Assembly: GCA_021209875.1 (NCBI GenBank)
Contig: JAGYVD010000005.1
Span: forward strand, 2,952,001-3,016,000
Source of the DNA: Rosellinia necatrix
Lineage: Eukaryota; Ascomycota; Sordariomycetes; Xylariales; Xylariaceae
DNA length: 64,000 bases
Direction: 5' to 3'
The notes beneath the pieces were generated by a model. That model made no database searches and had not been told where the DNA came from. It worked only from the letters and a program-made list of their open reading frames with translations. Shown one piece after another: positions 34,851-45,093 of this stretch; positions within the stretch are counted from its first letter, which is position 1; each line of letters begins with the position of its first letter. The position numbers and the translations under genes are program-made.

Positions 34851-35400
34851 CTGATGGTGCGATCAGCCCTATCGATCACGTCAACCCCAACTAACATGAC
34901 TGGCTCCACCGGCCTTCAATATCGCCTCGACTCGCCGATAACGACGAACCTAAGCATGATCTTGACGCACCAAACCCAACTTTTACCCAACTTTACCCAA
35001 CATTATGTGGGAAACCTGGACGGCATGCCAGGATACCCGCCGCGGGCCTCCGACGAAATATATAACCCCCGGCGCCCCCGGACGTTATCCTCGTCACATG
35101 CATAATGAACGTACGTGCTCAATCGCTGTCTGGCCCGCTGCCATTATGTCGACCCGGGCCTATCGAGGATAGCTCTCGAGCGAGGCCGCACGGTTGAGAC
35201 GGGTGACGGCGAACGTCATGATTGGGATTCTTGCCTACGCAGCATAGGGTCTGGTTTACAAAAGGGAGGACCATCTCGCCATATCACCGGCCACCGTAAC
35301 CAGCCGTACAGGTAGAAGGGGGGCATAGTCAGTCACACGGGCACAAAGGGGAGCTGCAAGTCAGCTTTGGCCGGGGGTTGCGCCACCCACAACCCGAACC

Positions 35401-36237
35401 ATGTCTGATCCCGCCGGCTTTTCACTATTCTCACGTCTCCCGATTGAGATCAGACGCTTGATCTGGATACACGCCTTGCCGAGAGGCCGGATCCAAGTAT
35501 TCGCAAAGAGCGTGCCGTGGGAGGACTGGCGTCTGCGCCCGCCGTTGATAGCGCATGCGTGCCGCGAATCCCGCCAGGCGACCCGAGACCTCGCAGTCGT
35601 CCGTGGTTTTCCCACCGCCCGAGACAGGCGGAACGAGACCTGGTTCATCGGATCCAAGGATATTCTGGAGCTGGCTAGCGGCTACCCGTACCCGATGTCG
35701 AACCCGGAACCATTCTTCGCCGCTGCCGAGGCCCTAGCGATCAACGCGGGCGATTTCAAGGGCGACATCAGGGCTGTCGTGAGAGATCTGATCAGAGGCA
35801 CGCGGTTCCACTCGGTCAAGGTCGTATACCTCATTGCCGAGCAAATCAGCACTGCTTACTGGCCGCGGTTTCGGCCTGACTTGACGGACCAGGATAAGGG
35901 CAAGGGCACCATTCTCGACCTGTGCGACAGTGACGACCTGAAGACCATTGAGGAGTACAAGGCCTGGGCTCGGTCCCAGGAAATGTCCCCGGTTTTCCCA
36001 CGGCGCGAAGAGGTCGAGATACCCCTACGAGCTGCCCTGGACGAGATTATTGTGGGGGAGCTTGAGGCATATCGACATATCGCGACATCAGAACTTCCGA
36101 ATGCGACCGTGGAACCGCCCATTCACGGGGCATTCCGATTGCACCATACCCCCAATCGCGATGACGCTTGGGCACGGCAGCAATCCGAGCGTTTACCTGA
36201 CTTTCGCCCCGCGCTACTTGTGTTAGGTTGGCCATGA
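35401..36237 (+). CDS. 2EXR domain protein
   Basis: A single-exon frame of 278 aa. It opens with the 2EXR signature: FSLFSRLPIEIRRLIWIHAL at residues 7-26, then a second strand (GRIQVFAK), and PLIAHACRESRQ at about 48-59, where family members read xxLLxVCRESRxxA. The family is fungal and often present in many copies per genome, and its function is unknown. The C-terminal half is mixed alpha/beta with no signal peptide or helix, so the protein is probably cytosolic or nuclear. The ATG at 35401 lies directly before the domain, and there are no introns. G/C-ending codons are common. Confidence 0.85.
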   Translation: MSDPAGFSLFSRLPIEIRRLIWIHALPRGRIQVFAKSVPWEDWRLRPPLIAHACRESRQATRDLAVVRGFPTARDRRNETWFIGSKDILELASGYPYPMSNPEPFFAAAEALAINAGDFKGDIRAVVRDLIRGTRFHSVKVVYLIAEQISTAYWPRFRPDLTDQDKGKGTILDLCDSDDLKTIEEYKAWARSQEMSPVFPRREEVEIPLRAALDEIIVGELEAYRHIATSELPNATVEPPIHGAFRLHHTPNRDDAWARQQSERLPDFRPALLVLGWP

Positions 36238-37858
36238 CGATATATGATGCGAGAACACGAAAGTTGACAGGCTTATGCGATGAGTAATATATTAGGTCGG
36301 GATGGGTAACATACGATGCCCGAGGATCTCCTTTTGGCCTGCTCTCTGGTAGTTACACTATCTTCCTGCCGTGCCCTATGCCGTAGACACACATAATCTT
36401 TTAGCATATCTATGGATACACGACCTTCTACACTGGCAGCCTTAGATGTGAACTATTACACCTCTACCTGAACACACACAATACATGAATAAGGCGGCTT
36501 TGGCCTCAAAATTGTGGCGCTGTCACCTGCGAAACTCAAAGAATTCTTTTATATATATATAGACTCAATCACAATTCTCGATCTTTTTAGTCTCCTACTA
36601 GATATAATTCTTGTTGATTAGGCAGCTATAAGGTATGGTAATCTCTACAGGTTCCAATTGTTCCCAACACTATCCTGCTCTTCGGTTGTCAGCCTATCCG
36701 GAACCTCTATCACGATATACACAGGACTTATAACACTATCGACTGCTTACCGAATCCATCTCTTTCATATTGAAAGAGAAATGGCTCTACTATAGGTATT
36801 AATAAGACACTGGAGGCTCCTATGAATGGCTTTGGCCAATAGTGGCCTCGTTAGAAGTTAAGTGAACCAACTGAAACATCTTAAACCGTAACTATTATCA
36901 TAGCCTAAGCTGCGTGGCACACTTTATAATCCTAAGATGTTGGCTCAACCTATCCCAAATCTGTCTTTCTACTAGGTATGTAGTTCTTAGCAATGCTTCG
37001 TCCTTTAAAACTACCTTCAAGGCTTTAAGAGTGACCCCTATCTCCGTTCGGAAGAAAACGGCAGAAAACCCAAGCAAGCGCAATGCAGGCAACTTCTCCA
37101 ATAATGGTAGTTATCGAAAGCGTAACAGCAGGACTTGGGGGGAATACCATAGTGGGCGGAGGGGGGTAAAATGAACCATCCCGACTAGCCTTGCTTAGGC
37201 TTCATATAGTCTTGCAACTATATTGAAATATTTCAGGAGTGCTTGCTATTATCGCTCGTAGCAATTTGGAAAAAATTCTATAAAATTTTTTTTTCACTTG
37301 GGTTTGCTAAAGCATAAGTTAGATAAGCTGACACTTATTTTATTTTATTTATTTTATAGGAAATACGTGCCAACGGTGTTTTTTTTTCCCTGTTGCGAAT
37401 CTTTTATGGTATATAACTTTTTTACATTTGAACTAGCCAAAGTCTGAATTAATTGCAAGACGGGAGTCCGCAGGCCTTTTGTACTAATTTTTTTTTTTCC
37501 TTTTCTTTCTTTTTTTTTTTTTGGATGAACTGGTAGTTATCTTCGTACCTGGCGGACAGTGCCTTAAGTAGTAAGGTACATATATAGATAGGTTAAGGAT
37601 AGCATATCGGGCATCCCCTGGACTAAGGTCACCTTATCTCAGTGGAGCCGGCCCCGCCACTCCCTTGGTTATCCCTACCTAGGTGTACCTACCTTAGGTA
37701 GGTAGTTTCTCAAGGGCCTCAAGAGTATCCTTCTCCCTCGATCGCTCGTATCGTATCTATCTTTAAATCGGTCTGTCTATCTAGACACAACAAGAAAGAA
37801 ATATCCACGGAGAGGGAATTAATAAGTTGGTATCGCATCCGGCTGGCTCGTTTGAGAA
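36238..37858. other. AT/TpA-rich intergenic segment, possible relic
   Basis: Base composition drops sharply compared with the flanking genes, with frequent TA steps and no frame above 90 codons. Poly-T runs occur at about 37381, 37488 and 37510. Short broken frames on the minus strand around 36898-37101 look protein-like but are interrupted. This fits an eroded, RIP-like mutated element, but I cannot name it. A TACC/GGTA patch lies at 37670-37705 near the amidase promoter. Confidence 0.35.
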
Positions 37859-39780
37859 ATGGCCTCCGTGGGTTTTTCGGGCTATCCCCGAGCACGTGAA
37901 GGTCCTCCGACTAGCGCAGATGCCACTGAAGAGTCGAATCCGGTGTTGAGGGGATGGCCGTTAGTAGTGGCGGCGAATGCGTGAGTCCGTGTCCATCCGT
38001 GTGCCGTGATAAAGCCCGGTTAGACGCGGATGCTTACTCACTCGTGCCCAGTGTCGGTCAATTGCCTTTCCTAGCGAAGGCGATATGGACAAACGCCAAG
38101 TTTGGTACTATCAAAGACCTTCCGGGACTGGAGCAGTATGATTATTGCCTGCGTGTAAGATGACGGCACCGAACTGCGCGCTTCGTCCCATTGGCTAACT
38201 AAAAATATGCCCAGCCCATTGTGACGCCGTTGACAGCAGATGGCAGTGAGACGTCGAGGCCGAAGCTCCTCCAACCACGGCCTGACCCTCAGCCTGACCC
38301 TCTGCCCGGCCGCTTCTACTCCGCTGCCGACTACTATACGCATTATATATCTGGAGCGCTGTCGCCGCTCCAGGTGGCTAAGGCTCTGATACCTCTCATC
38401 TCCCGCGAGCAGAATGGAAAATACGTAGCAGCATGGTCGGAGACCCGTGTAGAATCTGTGCTTGCGGCTGCCGAAGCATCCGCGGAACGCTATCGTCGAG
38501 GCGAGCCCCTTGGGTTTCTTGATGGCGTGCCTATCGGTGTAAAGGAGGATACGGATGTCGAGGGATACACGAGCTATTACGGGCAGCGGCCCGAACCCTT
38601 GGATCCCGACTTCAAGCCGGCCATCAAGTCTCTCTGGCCCGTAGCCCAGATGCAGGCTGCCGGCGCCGTCATCGTGGGCACCCTCGCGATGCACGAGCTT
38701 GGGTCCGACGTCACCGGCTGTAATCCGCGGCGTGGTTCGCCCAAAAATTGGTACAATACATCGTATTATACAGGAGGTTCTTCGTCAGGCGCAGGATCTG
38801 CCTTGTCTGCCGGCCTGATACCCATTGCTATCGGCACTGATGCCGGCGGGAGCATTAGGATCCCGTCGAGCTTCTGCGGCGTCTTTGGACTGAAGCCTAC
38901 CTTGCATCGCACCTGCACGATGAAATCTTCCATTTGCGTAACTGGTCCTCTTGCTGCCACGGCCGCCGACCTTAAAATAGCGTATAGGGCGATGACCTCC
39001 CCGGACCCCGAGGATGCTATTCAGAGTTCTTTTGCGCCGTCCATCCCCCCGTCCCCCATTTCAAAGAAGACGCTTGGTATATGCCGGGCATGGGTCAACT
39101 CCGCGTCCCCTGTGGTACGTGAAAGCATGGATCGTGCCATTGATTACTTCAGCCAGAAGCTTGATTATGAAGTCGTTGATATTGGTATTCCCTATCTCCA
39201 CGAGGGTCTATCGGCACATTGCGGTTGGGCGCTCACCGAGGCCGTAGATCATATCAAATCTCGGCTTAAAGACCGTTGGCTTTCTACAGTTAACCACCCC
39301 AACCGAATCCTTCTGTTGACTGGCGAGTGTACGGCTGCTACGGACATGCTCAAGTACTCACAGCTGAGAACCCTCCTGATGGAGCACCTCTCTTTCCTCT
39401 TTAAGAAATATCCCGGTCTCCTCATCGTGACGCCGACGACACCCGAAGCTGGGTGGAAAGTGAACCCCGGGGACGAGGCCTACGGATTCAGCGATGGGAA
39501 CAAGACGGTCCGCATGATGATGTATATCTGGTTAGCCAACTCGACTGGTTGCCCGGCGGTCAGCGCACCTATTGGCTTCGCTGAGCCAGAACAAGGAGAG
39601 GGCAAACTCCCAATTGGCCTCATGGCTATGGGTGAGTGGGGAGCGGAGGAGCAGCTGCTAGCGTGGGCGGCAGATGCCGAGTCATACTTGAACTACGGCT
39701 TAGAGGGGGGTAGAGCGAGGCCTGGGGGTTGGGCGGATGTGGTCCGGCTGGCCAATGGCATAAATGTCGAATCAAGTTGA
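37859..39780 (+). CDS. Amidase-signature hydrolase
   Basis: Exons 37859-37980, 38052-38154 and 38215-39780 give 596 aa. Introns of 71 and 60 nt run GTGAGT..CCCAG and GTAAGA..GCCCAG, the second with a GGCTAAC branch site. The amidase-signature catalytic triad is visible: Lys185 (PIGVKED), cis-Ser264 in GGSSSGAGS and nucleophile Ser288 in TDAGGSIRIPSS. The Ser264-Ser288 spacing of 24 matches that in fatty-acid amide hydrolase. Such enzymes cleave small amides to acid and ammonia; the exact substrate is unknown. The N-terminal part (from MASVGFSGYPRAREG) matches the extended leader of fungal amidases. It shows no signal peptide, so it is probably cytosolic. A carboxamide nitrogen-source role is plausible. 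No related gene is adjacent. Confidence 0.93.
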
Positions 39781-41147
39781 GCGTCGATAACGTCACTCTC
39801 ATCATTCCAGCATGCTAAAAGTGAGATGTTGAGGCTTATCTCGACTACTAAGGCGCGGGATGAAAATCTTGGCCGTATAATATGGATCTCAAGATAACGG
39901 TTGATCTGAGCCTGGTTTGTCGCCCGAACTGTTGAGAATACTCCCTGTCTATACGCGAAATCCGATAGAAGGGGTCGGCTGCCTCCATGACCCCTGCGAG
40001 CCGAGATACCAGTCCTAGCCGTGGTACTCGCTCGCCGATAGCATCACGTCTTTTCACATGATGCTTACGCGCCGCTTCCGAACAAAGACCGTTTGCGGTT
40101 TGCCACGGTAGAGCGTTGGCTATAGTAGGAAGGTGTTGGTCGGTATCATCTTGGGGGTCCCAACCCTAGAATACTCATGCTCTGATAACATGTTCTTGGC
40201 AAACCCGTGTAGAGTGACAAATCTCCACTACGCCAAGAGACATGGCGATGGGAAATCGGGACATCAGATCACGTAAGAGGCGCAATGGAATAAGGTTTTC
40301 TGTCTTTCTACTGCTCGTTCTTGTCTATACTAATTCCTAGACTAGTAACGCTTGTAACGTACTCCAATGTTTCATCCCAAACCCCCGACCATACCCCTGG
40401 GCGTTGGGGCAGACCCATGATGACCGTCTGGATTGGAACCCTCGAGGGGGATGGTTGTCGTCGGTAGTTTTGCCGGATGGAAACGTGCCACTACATAATC
40501 GCTCCCGAAAGGGCCATGTGGTGAACTCTGGGCTTAGGTGGCGAATCGAGCCTAGAGTATAGTAAGCAGCGCGAATAACGCTCTTCAGACTACATTTTCT
40601 ATACACACGTTATGTGCGTATCTGAACTCAATCCTCGCTCGACTGCCGGCCATGCGGGATTTGGGTCAGCTCGCCGAGATCATTACGGGCTTTAATGCTA
40701 TAGTCAGTAACTCTAGAGATGTGGTTCACTTCCTTCCTCGGCCGGATCGGATGCCCTAGCCGCTCGTTCGACTCTAGATCTGTCAGGGATCAGGAAAGGG
40801 CATGCTACTTGGCCGATATAGGATATGGCGCCGCTTCACTAGAGGCTACCGTAAGCCAGCACATACTCAATGCGGCAACCACCTCGATCCCCCAGATTCT
40901 GCAAAGAAGATCTCCACTGCCTCGTGCAGCCGTTCAGGGTAGGAACGCATACTGATAGAAGATGTTGGTCCGTGTACCCCACCGCGTTCCTCATTGAAGG
41001 CTCTGCTTCGCCCCAATTCGTTTTGGATAAAGTTCAGCGCCTGGGACGCCGTCGTCCGCTCTTCTTCTTGATATGCTGGTGGTCTAAATAAAAGGCCCCG
41101 TGCGATATACCGTGCCTCATGTCTTCGCCTCATATTTCCCACTCGTT
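39781..41147. other. Intergenic, no supported gene
   Basis: Frames of up to 91 codons lack motifs. The region carries few repeats compared with other intergenic stretches and holds the promoter of the seven-helix gene. Confidence 0.5.
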
Positions 41148-42999
41148 ATGGTGGTTCAACTGCCGGACGGTGCGTTGGCAACTGCTGCGGGGGTCCAGAT
41201 CTATTCGTATATCTGTCTCATATGCAGTGCTCTGATGATATTGTTGGTCTTTAAGCATCGCGGAAAGGATAGCTGTGAGGGACTCCTTTGACCATGCCGA
41301 GCTACCTTACATGCTAACAATGGGGGTCCAGATGTTGCTTTGCTCGCCTATGCCGCGTTCTTCAGTACTACTGCTGGCATTGTGCAACAATTGCGCACCA
41401 TCGTACTATGGGATGATGTTAAGACCTCGCAGTTCCACTATGTGCAAAGACACGCAGGAAGTCCAGAACTGGCGCTCGCGGGGCCATCCTGCGGCCCCGA
41501 TCTAGTGCTATTTTATATACGTACGTTATCTTCCTCCCAAATGAAGATACTGGAAGAGAGAGTTGATCGGAGTCCCTATAGAGTACTACTGTTATAACAT
41601 AGAAAGCATATTAACGCTAGTTTGGTGAGTTTCCAGGCAAGCACACAATATGACCAATTACTTGATACTGATAAGTTATTTAATTAGGGCCTTTGATCTA
41701 GCGTTCTCCATCTTCGACCCAACGGAGCAAGGCCGCCACCGACGAAATGGGCAAAAATATGCCGTCATAGCCAAGGCAGCGTCCGTTCTCCTACCGGGGT
41801 TTATCGTAGGGCTTCTGCAAATCCCAGCTGTCAAACATTCGACCGGCCTCTTCCTAACACTGGCGGACATTAGCTGTAAGTATACGGAATGCTTCTATAT
41901 GTTCGTCCGTCCCGCAGCCACCAAACTAACCAGATGCATACAGGGGCCGCAAGCCTGACACTGGGCAGTGTTCTCTTGGTGGCCATACTCACTAAGTACA
42001 TCCGGACGCGGAGGAAGCTCCACCGCTCCAGCGCCCGTTACCACCTCCCGAGGGGCTCGACGGCGAGTAGCGGAACGGGCGGGCCGGGCTCGGACTCGGA
42101 CGACGGCATATACGACAAGTGGCTCATTCTGCGGTTCACCATCGCCCTGCTCTTCATCGAGGTTTTCCAGATCCTGACCATCATCTCGGAGATCTCCAAA
42201 CTCAACGATAGCAGGACGGAGAACCTCCGGGCGGAGCCGGATACCTCGGCCGCCCGTGCGCGGGGCGATTTATCGGAATTCCTCCCCGGGGTTTCGATAG
42301 GGCTCTTGGTAAGTCAGGATGGCGTCACTACTGACGCCCTTTTTTTTTTTTTCCCCCTCAACCAACTCGCCCGATCTTACTTATAGCTTCGTCGCCTCAA
42401 AAAAAGCTTGTTGTACTAACTTGCATTCGCAGGTATTTTTGGTGTTCGGGACAACGAAGGCCTGCCGACACACGCTATACCTCTTGTTCATACCGCGGGC
42501 GTTCCGCCGCGGGCCGACGGCAAGCACACACGCGTCGTTGCCGCCGTCGTTCCCGGAGCTGGAGCGCCGGCCCAGCACGTTCATCACGTCGGCCGCGACG
42601 GCGTGCATCTCCGGGCCGACGCCGCCTCCAGAGCCGACCCGCTCGCCTCTCGGCGCGGCGCGGGCGTCTCCCTTCGCCGGGCGGCAGCAGCGCATGGCCC
42701 GGCCCCAACCCTACAGGTCGCCGCCACCGCCGCCGCCGCCGCCGCCGTCGCGGACGCCGGAGATATCTGAGGGTCGGGGCAACAACGATAATGACGACGA
42801 CTATGGCGGGATCGACACCTGCTCCTTCAGCAGCAGCGCTGACGCGTCCGGGTTCGGCTCCCAGAGGGAGCCCGAGATGATAGCCGGCCTCTCGCCCCCG
42901 CGGGCGGTGTACAGCCGCGCCGAGGACATACGCGGCGGCGGCCTTGGCCAGAACCGCTGGCAGGTCATGAACGGGTGCTACCTTGCCGATTCGGATTGA
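41148..42999 (+). CDS. Seven-transmembrane fungal membrane protein (GPCR-like topology)
   Basis: Six exons: 41148-41274, 41332-41520, 41582-41624, 41688-41875, 41944-42308 and 42433-42999 (492 aa). Exon 3 is 43 nt (QYYCYNIESILTLVW). All joins restore frame through CTAAC-type branch sites. Seven hydrophobic helices can be placed: IYSYICLICSALMILLVF; VALLAYAAFFSTTAGIV; LVLFYIQYYCYNIESILTL; VIAKAASVLLPGFIVGLL; LTLGSVLLVAILTKY; LILRFTIALLFIEVFQIL; and IGLLVFLVFGTTKA. A short N-terminus and a 160-residue cytoplasmic tail rich in Pro (P9 run) and acidic residues complete it. This is receptor-like topology, but no ligand or G-protein motif is identified, and I cannot assign it to PTH11 or other classes. 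The start is the first ATG in frame before helix 1. Intron 5 contains a T-run. Confidence 0.78.
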
Positions 43000-44136
43000 G
43001 CCCAGGGGGAACAGGGAGACCGGGGGGGAGGGATGAGCTGAAAAAAAAAAAACTGGTGCTCGGTGGGTATAGTTCGTGATACGAATGTTATGATAACGAT
43101 TATGCGCATTGGTGTTGGTTGGGGATATACCTAGGCTTGTTCGCTTGATGATTGTTACCTACCTTTTTTTTTTTTTTTGACTGACGTAACTGGAAAGTAG
43201 AACGCCGTTTGGCTTGCAGTGCTTCTAGTTAAAAAGGTCTCAGTGAGTCCTCCAGTGCTGTAACTGCGAGTGCCTGGGTGCTCAGATAAATAATTTGTAT
43301 AAAGAAAATAAGTCTGGATCGTTGTTAGGCCATTAACCGCTCAAAAAAATCATGCTCATATGGATGAGCAGGCAGGAATCTGGAAATAGGCTCCTAGTGC
43401 CAATCTCGGTGCGGGTTGGTGCTCTTGCAAGAGTCGTTATAGAAGCTATGCTGAGAGCGAATCATATTACCACGTAACCCGATGCCAACGACCCAAAGTG
43501 GACGGTTCGTTATGGGATTCGGTTTTAATCTATCATCGCAAGAGCATATTTTCAAACGAAGAAAAGAGCAGATATTCAGGCTTCCGGATCCCATATTGAT
43601 TGGATTGATCACTCATAGGTCTACATCTAACTAGCCAAAGGCTAATCTATACTGAGCTAAGAGTCTACCGTCCGGCCGCTGGAGGTTGTAACTAGCATAA
43701 ATCGTCGAATACACTTGGTACCATCTCATACTACGGGCCACTTTCCTAACCACCTGGCACACAGTCGACTTAACTAAGGTATACCATTTGAAGCCTGCAA
43801 TACTTACCTAGGCTAACTCTCTAATACCCGCCTGCCAGACTGCTAGTAACCAAATTTCAATATCTTCGACGCTTCGTAGACCGCTAACGACTATCTATCC
43901 CAGCTCCTGACTTAGCTATAGCGCTTATTACGGCACTTCAGCTCCGATTTACCAGCCTGGTTACTAAGGCTATCCATTTCATCATGACATTTTGGTAAGG
44001 AGATCTTAACAGTTTTAATTTGTCAATACGCTGGGGAATTTAAATTATTAATTGGCTATCAATTTACCGTCTGCTAGACCTGTAGACCTTGGTACGCGAC
44101 CTCCGTAGGTACTTGGACAGTAGTGTTGTATCTGTA
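43000..44136. other. TpA-rich intergenic segment, possible relic
   Basis: Poly-A and poly-T runs at 43041 and 43164 precede a segment (about 43600-44120) dense in CTA/TAG steps with stops in every frame. It looks like strongly mutated repeat DNA. No coding remnant can be named. Confidence 0.35.
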
Positions 44137-45093
44137 TCAATTCTCCAGAATTTTCGTGGCTCCAATGACCGTTCTTAGTCGCTTTTTCTTGTCCGCCAAC
44201 ACTCCGTTCACCTGCTGGCCGAGTTGCTCAAGAATCGCATCAACCTGCGTTTCTGTTTCCGAATTAGCAAACACTCACTATCATTTCATGGGCGACCCAG
44301 CATCCGTTGTAGCGTTTTCCATATGCCTGCTGTACGTAGGTGGTCCCTTGGTAATGTCAACCTTGGAGGCTGAGGCTTGGTCCCTACTATCTGTCATGCA
44401 ATTCAATGATGTGCTGGAGGCGGTGGTGGCTGGTAAGGCCGCAAAAATGGGTTGCCAACTAGATATCAGTTGCGGCTACCTGTATACAGCAGATATCGGG
44501 AAAACGCTATAATAGATCTAGGGCCGCCCTATCATATCTAGGCAGTTATCTATGGACATACCTCTAAGCCTTGTCAAGGCTACTGATGTTTGAGGAAAAT
44601 TTGCGATTGGATCGTTGGTTAGAATAGCGTGAAGCGGCTCGAGTGGTGCGTTTCGATCGGTAATGTCGCGGTTCATCAATCGCGCAATGTTATTCTTGTC
44701 CCTAGAAAGGAGTGGAATAACGATGAATAAAGTCCATAAGTACAGAAAAAGGGGAAGGAAGAAGCGGGGAGAAGCTTACGACGCCGCAATTCGTGTTCCA
44801 TGACTATTGGCTGTTTGCTGAAGATCACCGACCCTTTCTTCGAGCCTACCGACCCTTTCATCGAGCCTACCGACCTTTTCATCGAGCCTACCGACCTTTT
44901 CATCGACACCAGCGACTTTTTGTTCAAGGCGTCGGAGAATTTGGAGGATCTCGACACCTTGGTTCACTGCGGGTATGTTCCTGAGAAGTTCGACGTTGTT
45001 CGAAATTGTGCCCAGACTGTTGACCATAGCTTGGATATTTGGCTGCGGCAAAACTGCGGGCATGGGCCCGAGTGCGGGTGCAGGCGCGGCCAT
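44137..45093 (-). CDS. Fungal coiled-coil protein with repeat-encoded heptads (189 aa)
   Basis: Minus-strand exons are 45093-44780, 44701-44562 and 44252-44137. Intron 1 is 78 nt (GTAAGC..TTTCTAG) and intron 2 is 309 nt (GTATGT..GAAACAG with a TTGCTAAT branch site). The N-terminus is Pro/Ala-rich, followed by NNVELLRNIPAVNQGVEILQ. A heptad coiled coil spans residues 53-93, built on VGRLDE(K/R) units. The second exon encodes ARLMNRDITDRNAPLEPLHA and NFPQTSVALTRLR. The last gives ETQVDAILEQLGQQVNGVLADKKKRLRTVIG. This order (coiled coil, NFPxT motif, VDxILxxLG..KxxRLRxxIG) recurs in uncharacterised fungal proteins as I recall them. It has no signal or membrane helix, so it is probably a cytosolic or nuclear oligomer. 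The long intron 2 is unusual and might hide an extra exon. Confidence 0.72.
44828..44911 (-). repeat. 21-bp coding minisatellite, 4 copies, one heptad each
   Basis: Four contiguous 21-bp units. Read on the minus strand, each encodes one VGRLDEK/R-type heptad of the coiled coil at 44137-45093. Units differ by one to a few bases, so copy number can change without breaking frame or heptad register. Confidence 0.9.

Larger units (their letters stand above)
34256..35400. other. Intergenic with CA/TACA arrays and a 10-bp minisatellite
   Basis: A poly-T run (34257-34270) is followed by (CA)n/(CATA)n tracts at 34303-34341 and 34443-34488. A 10-bp minisatellite lies at 34781-34850. No gene is seen; the promoter of the 2EXR gene should lie at the right end. 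Confidence 0.6.

Noticed and set aside
44123..44512. 129-codon plus-strand frame
   Set aside because: It overlaps the last exon and long intron of the minus-strand coiled-coil gene, whose exons join in phase with a recognisable motif order.
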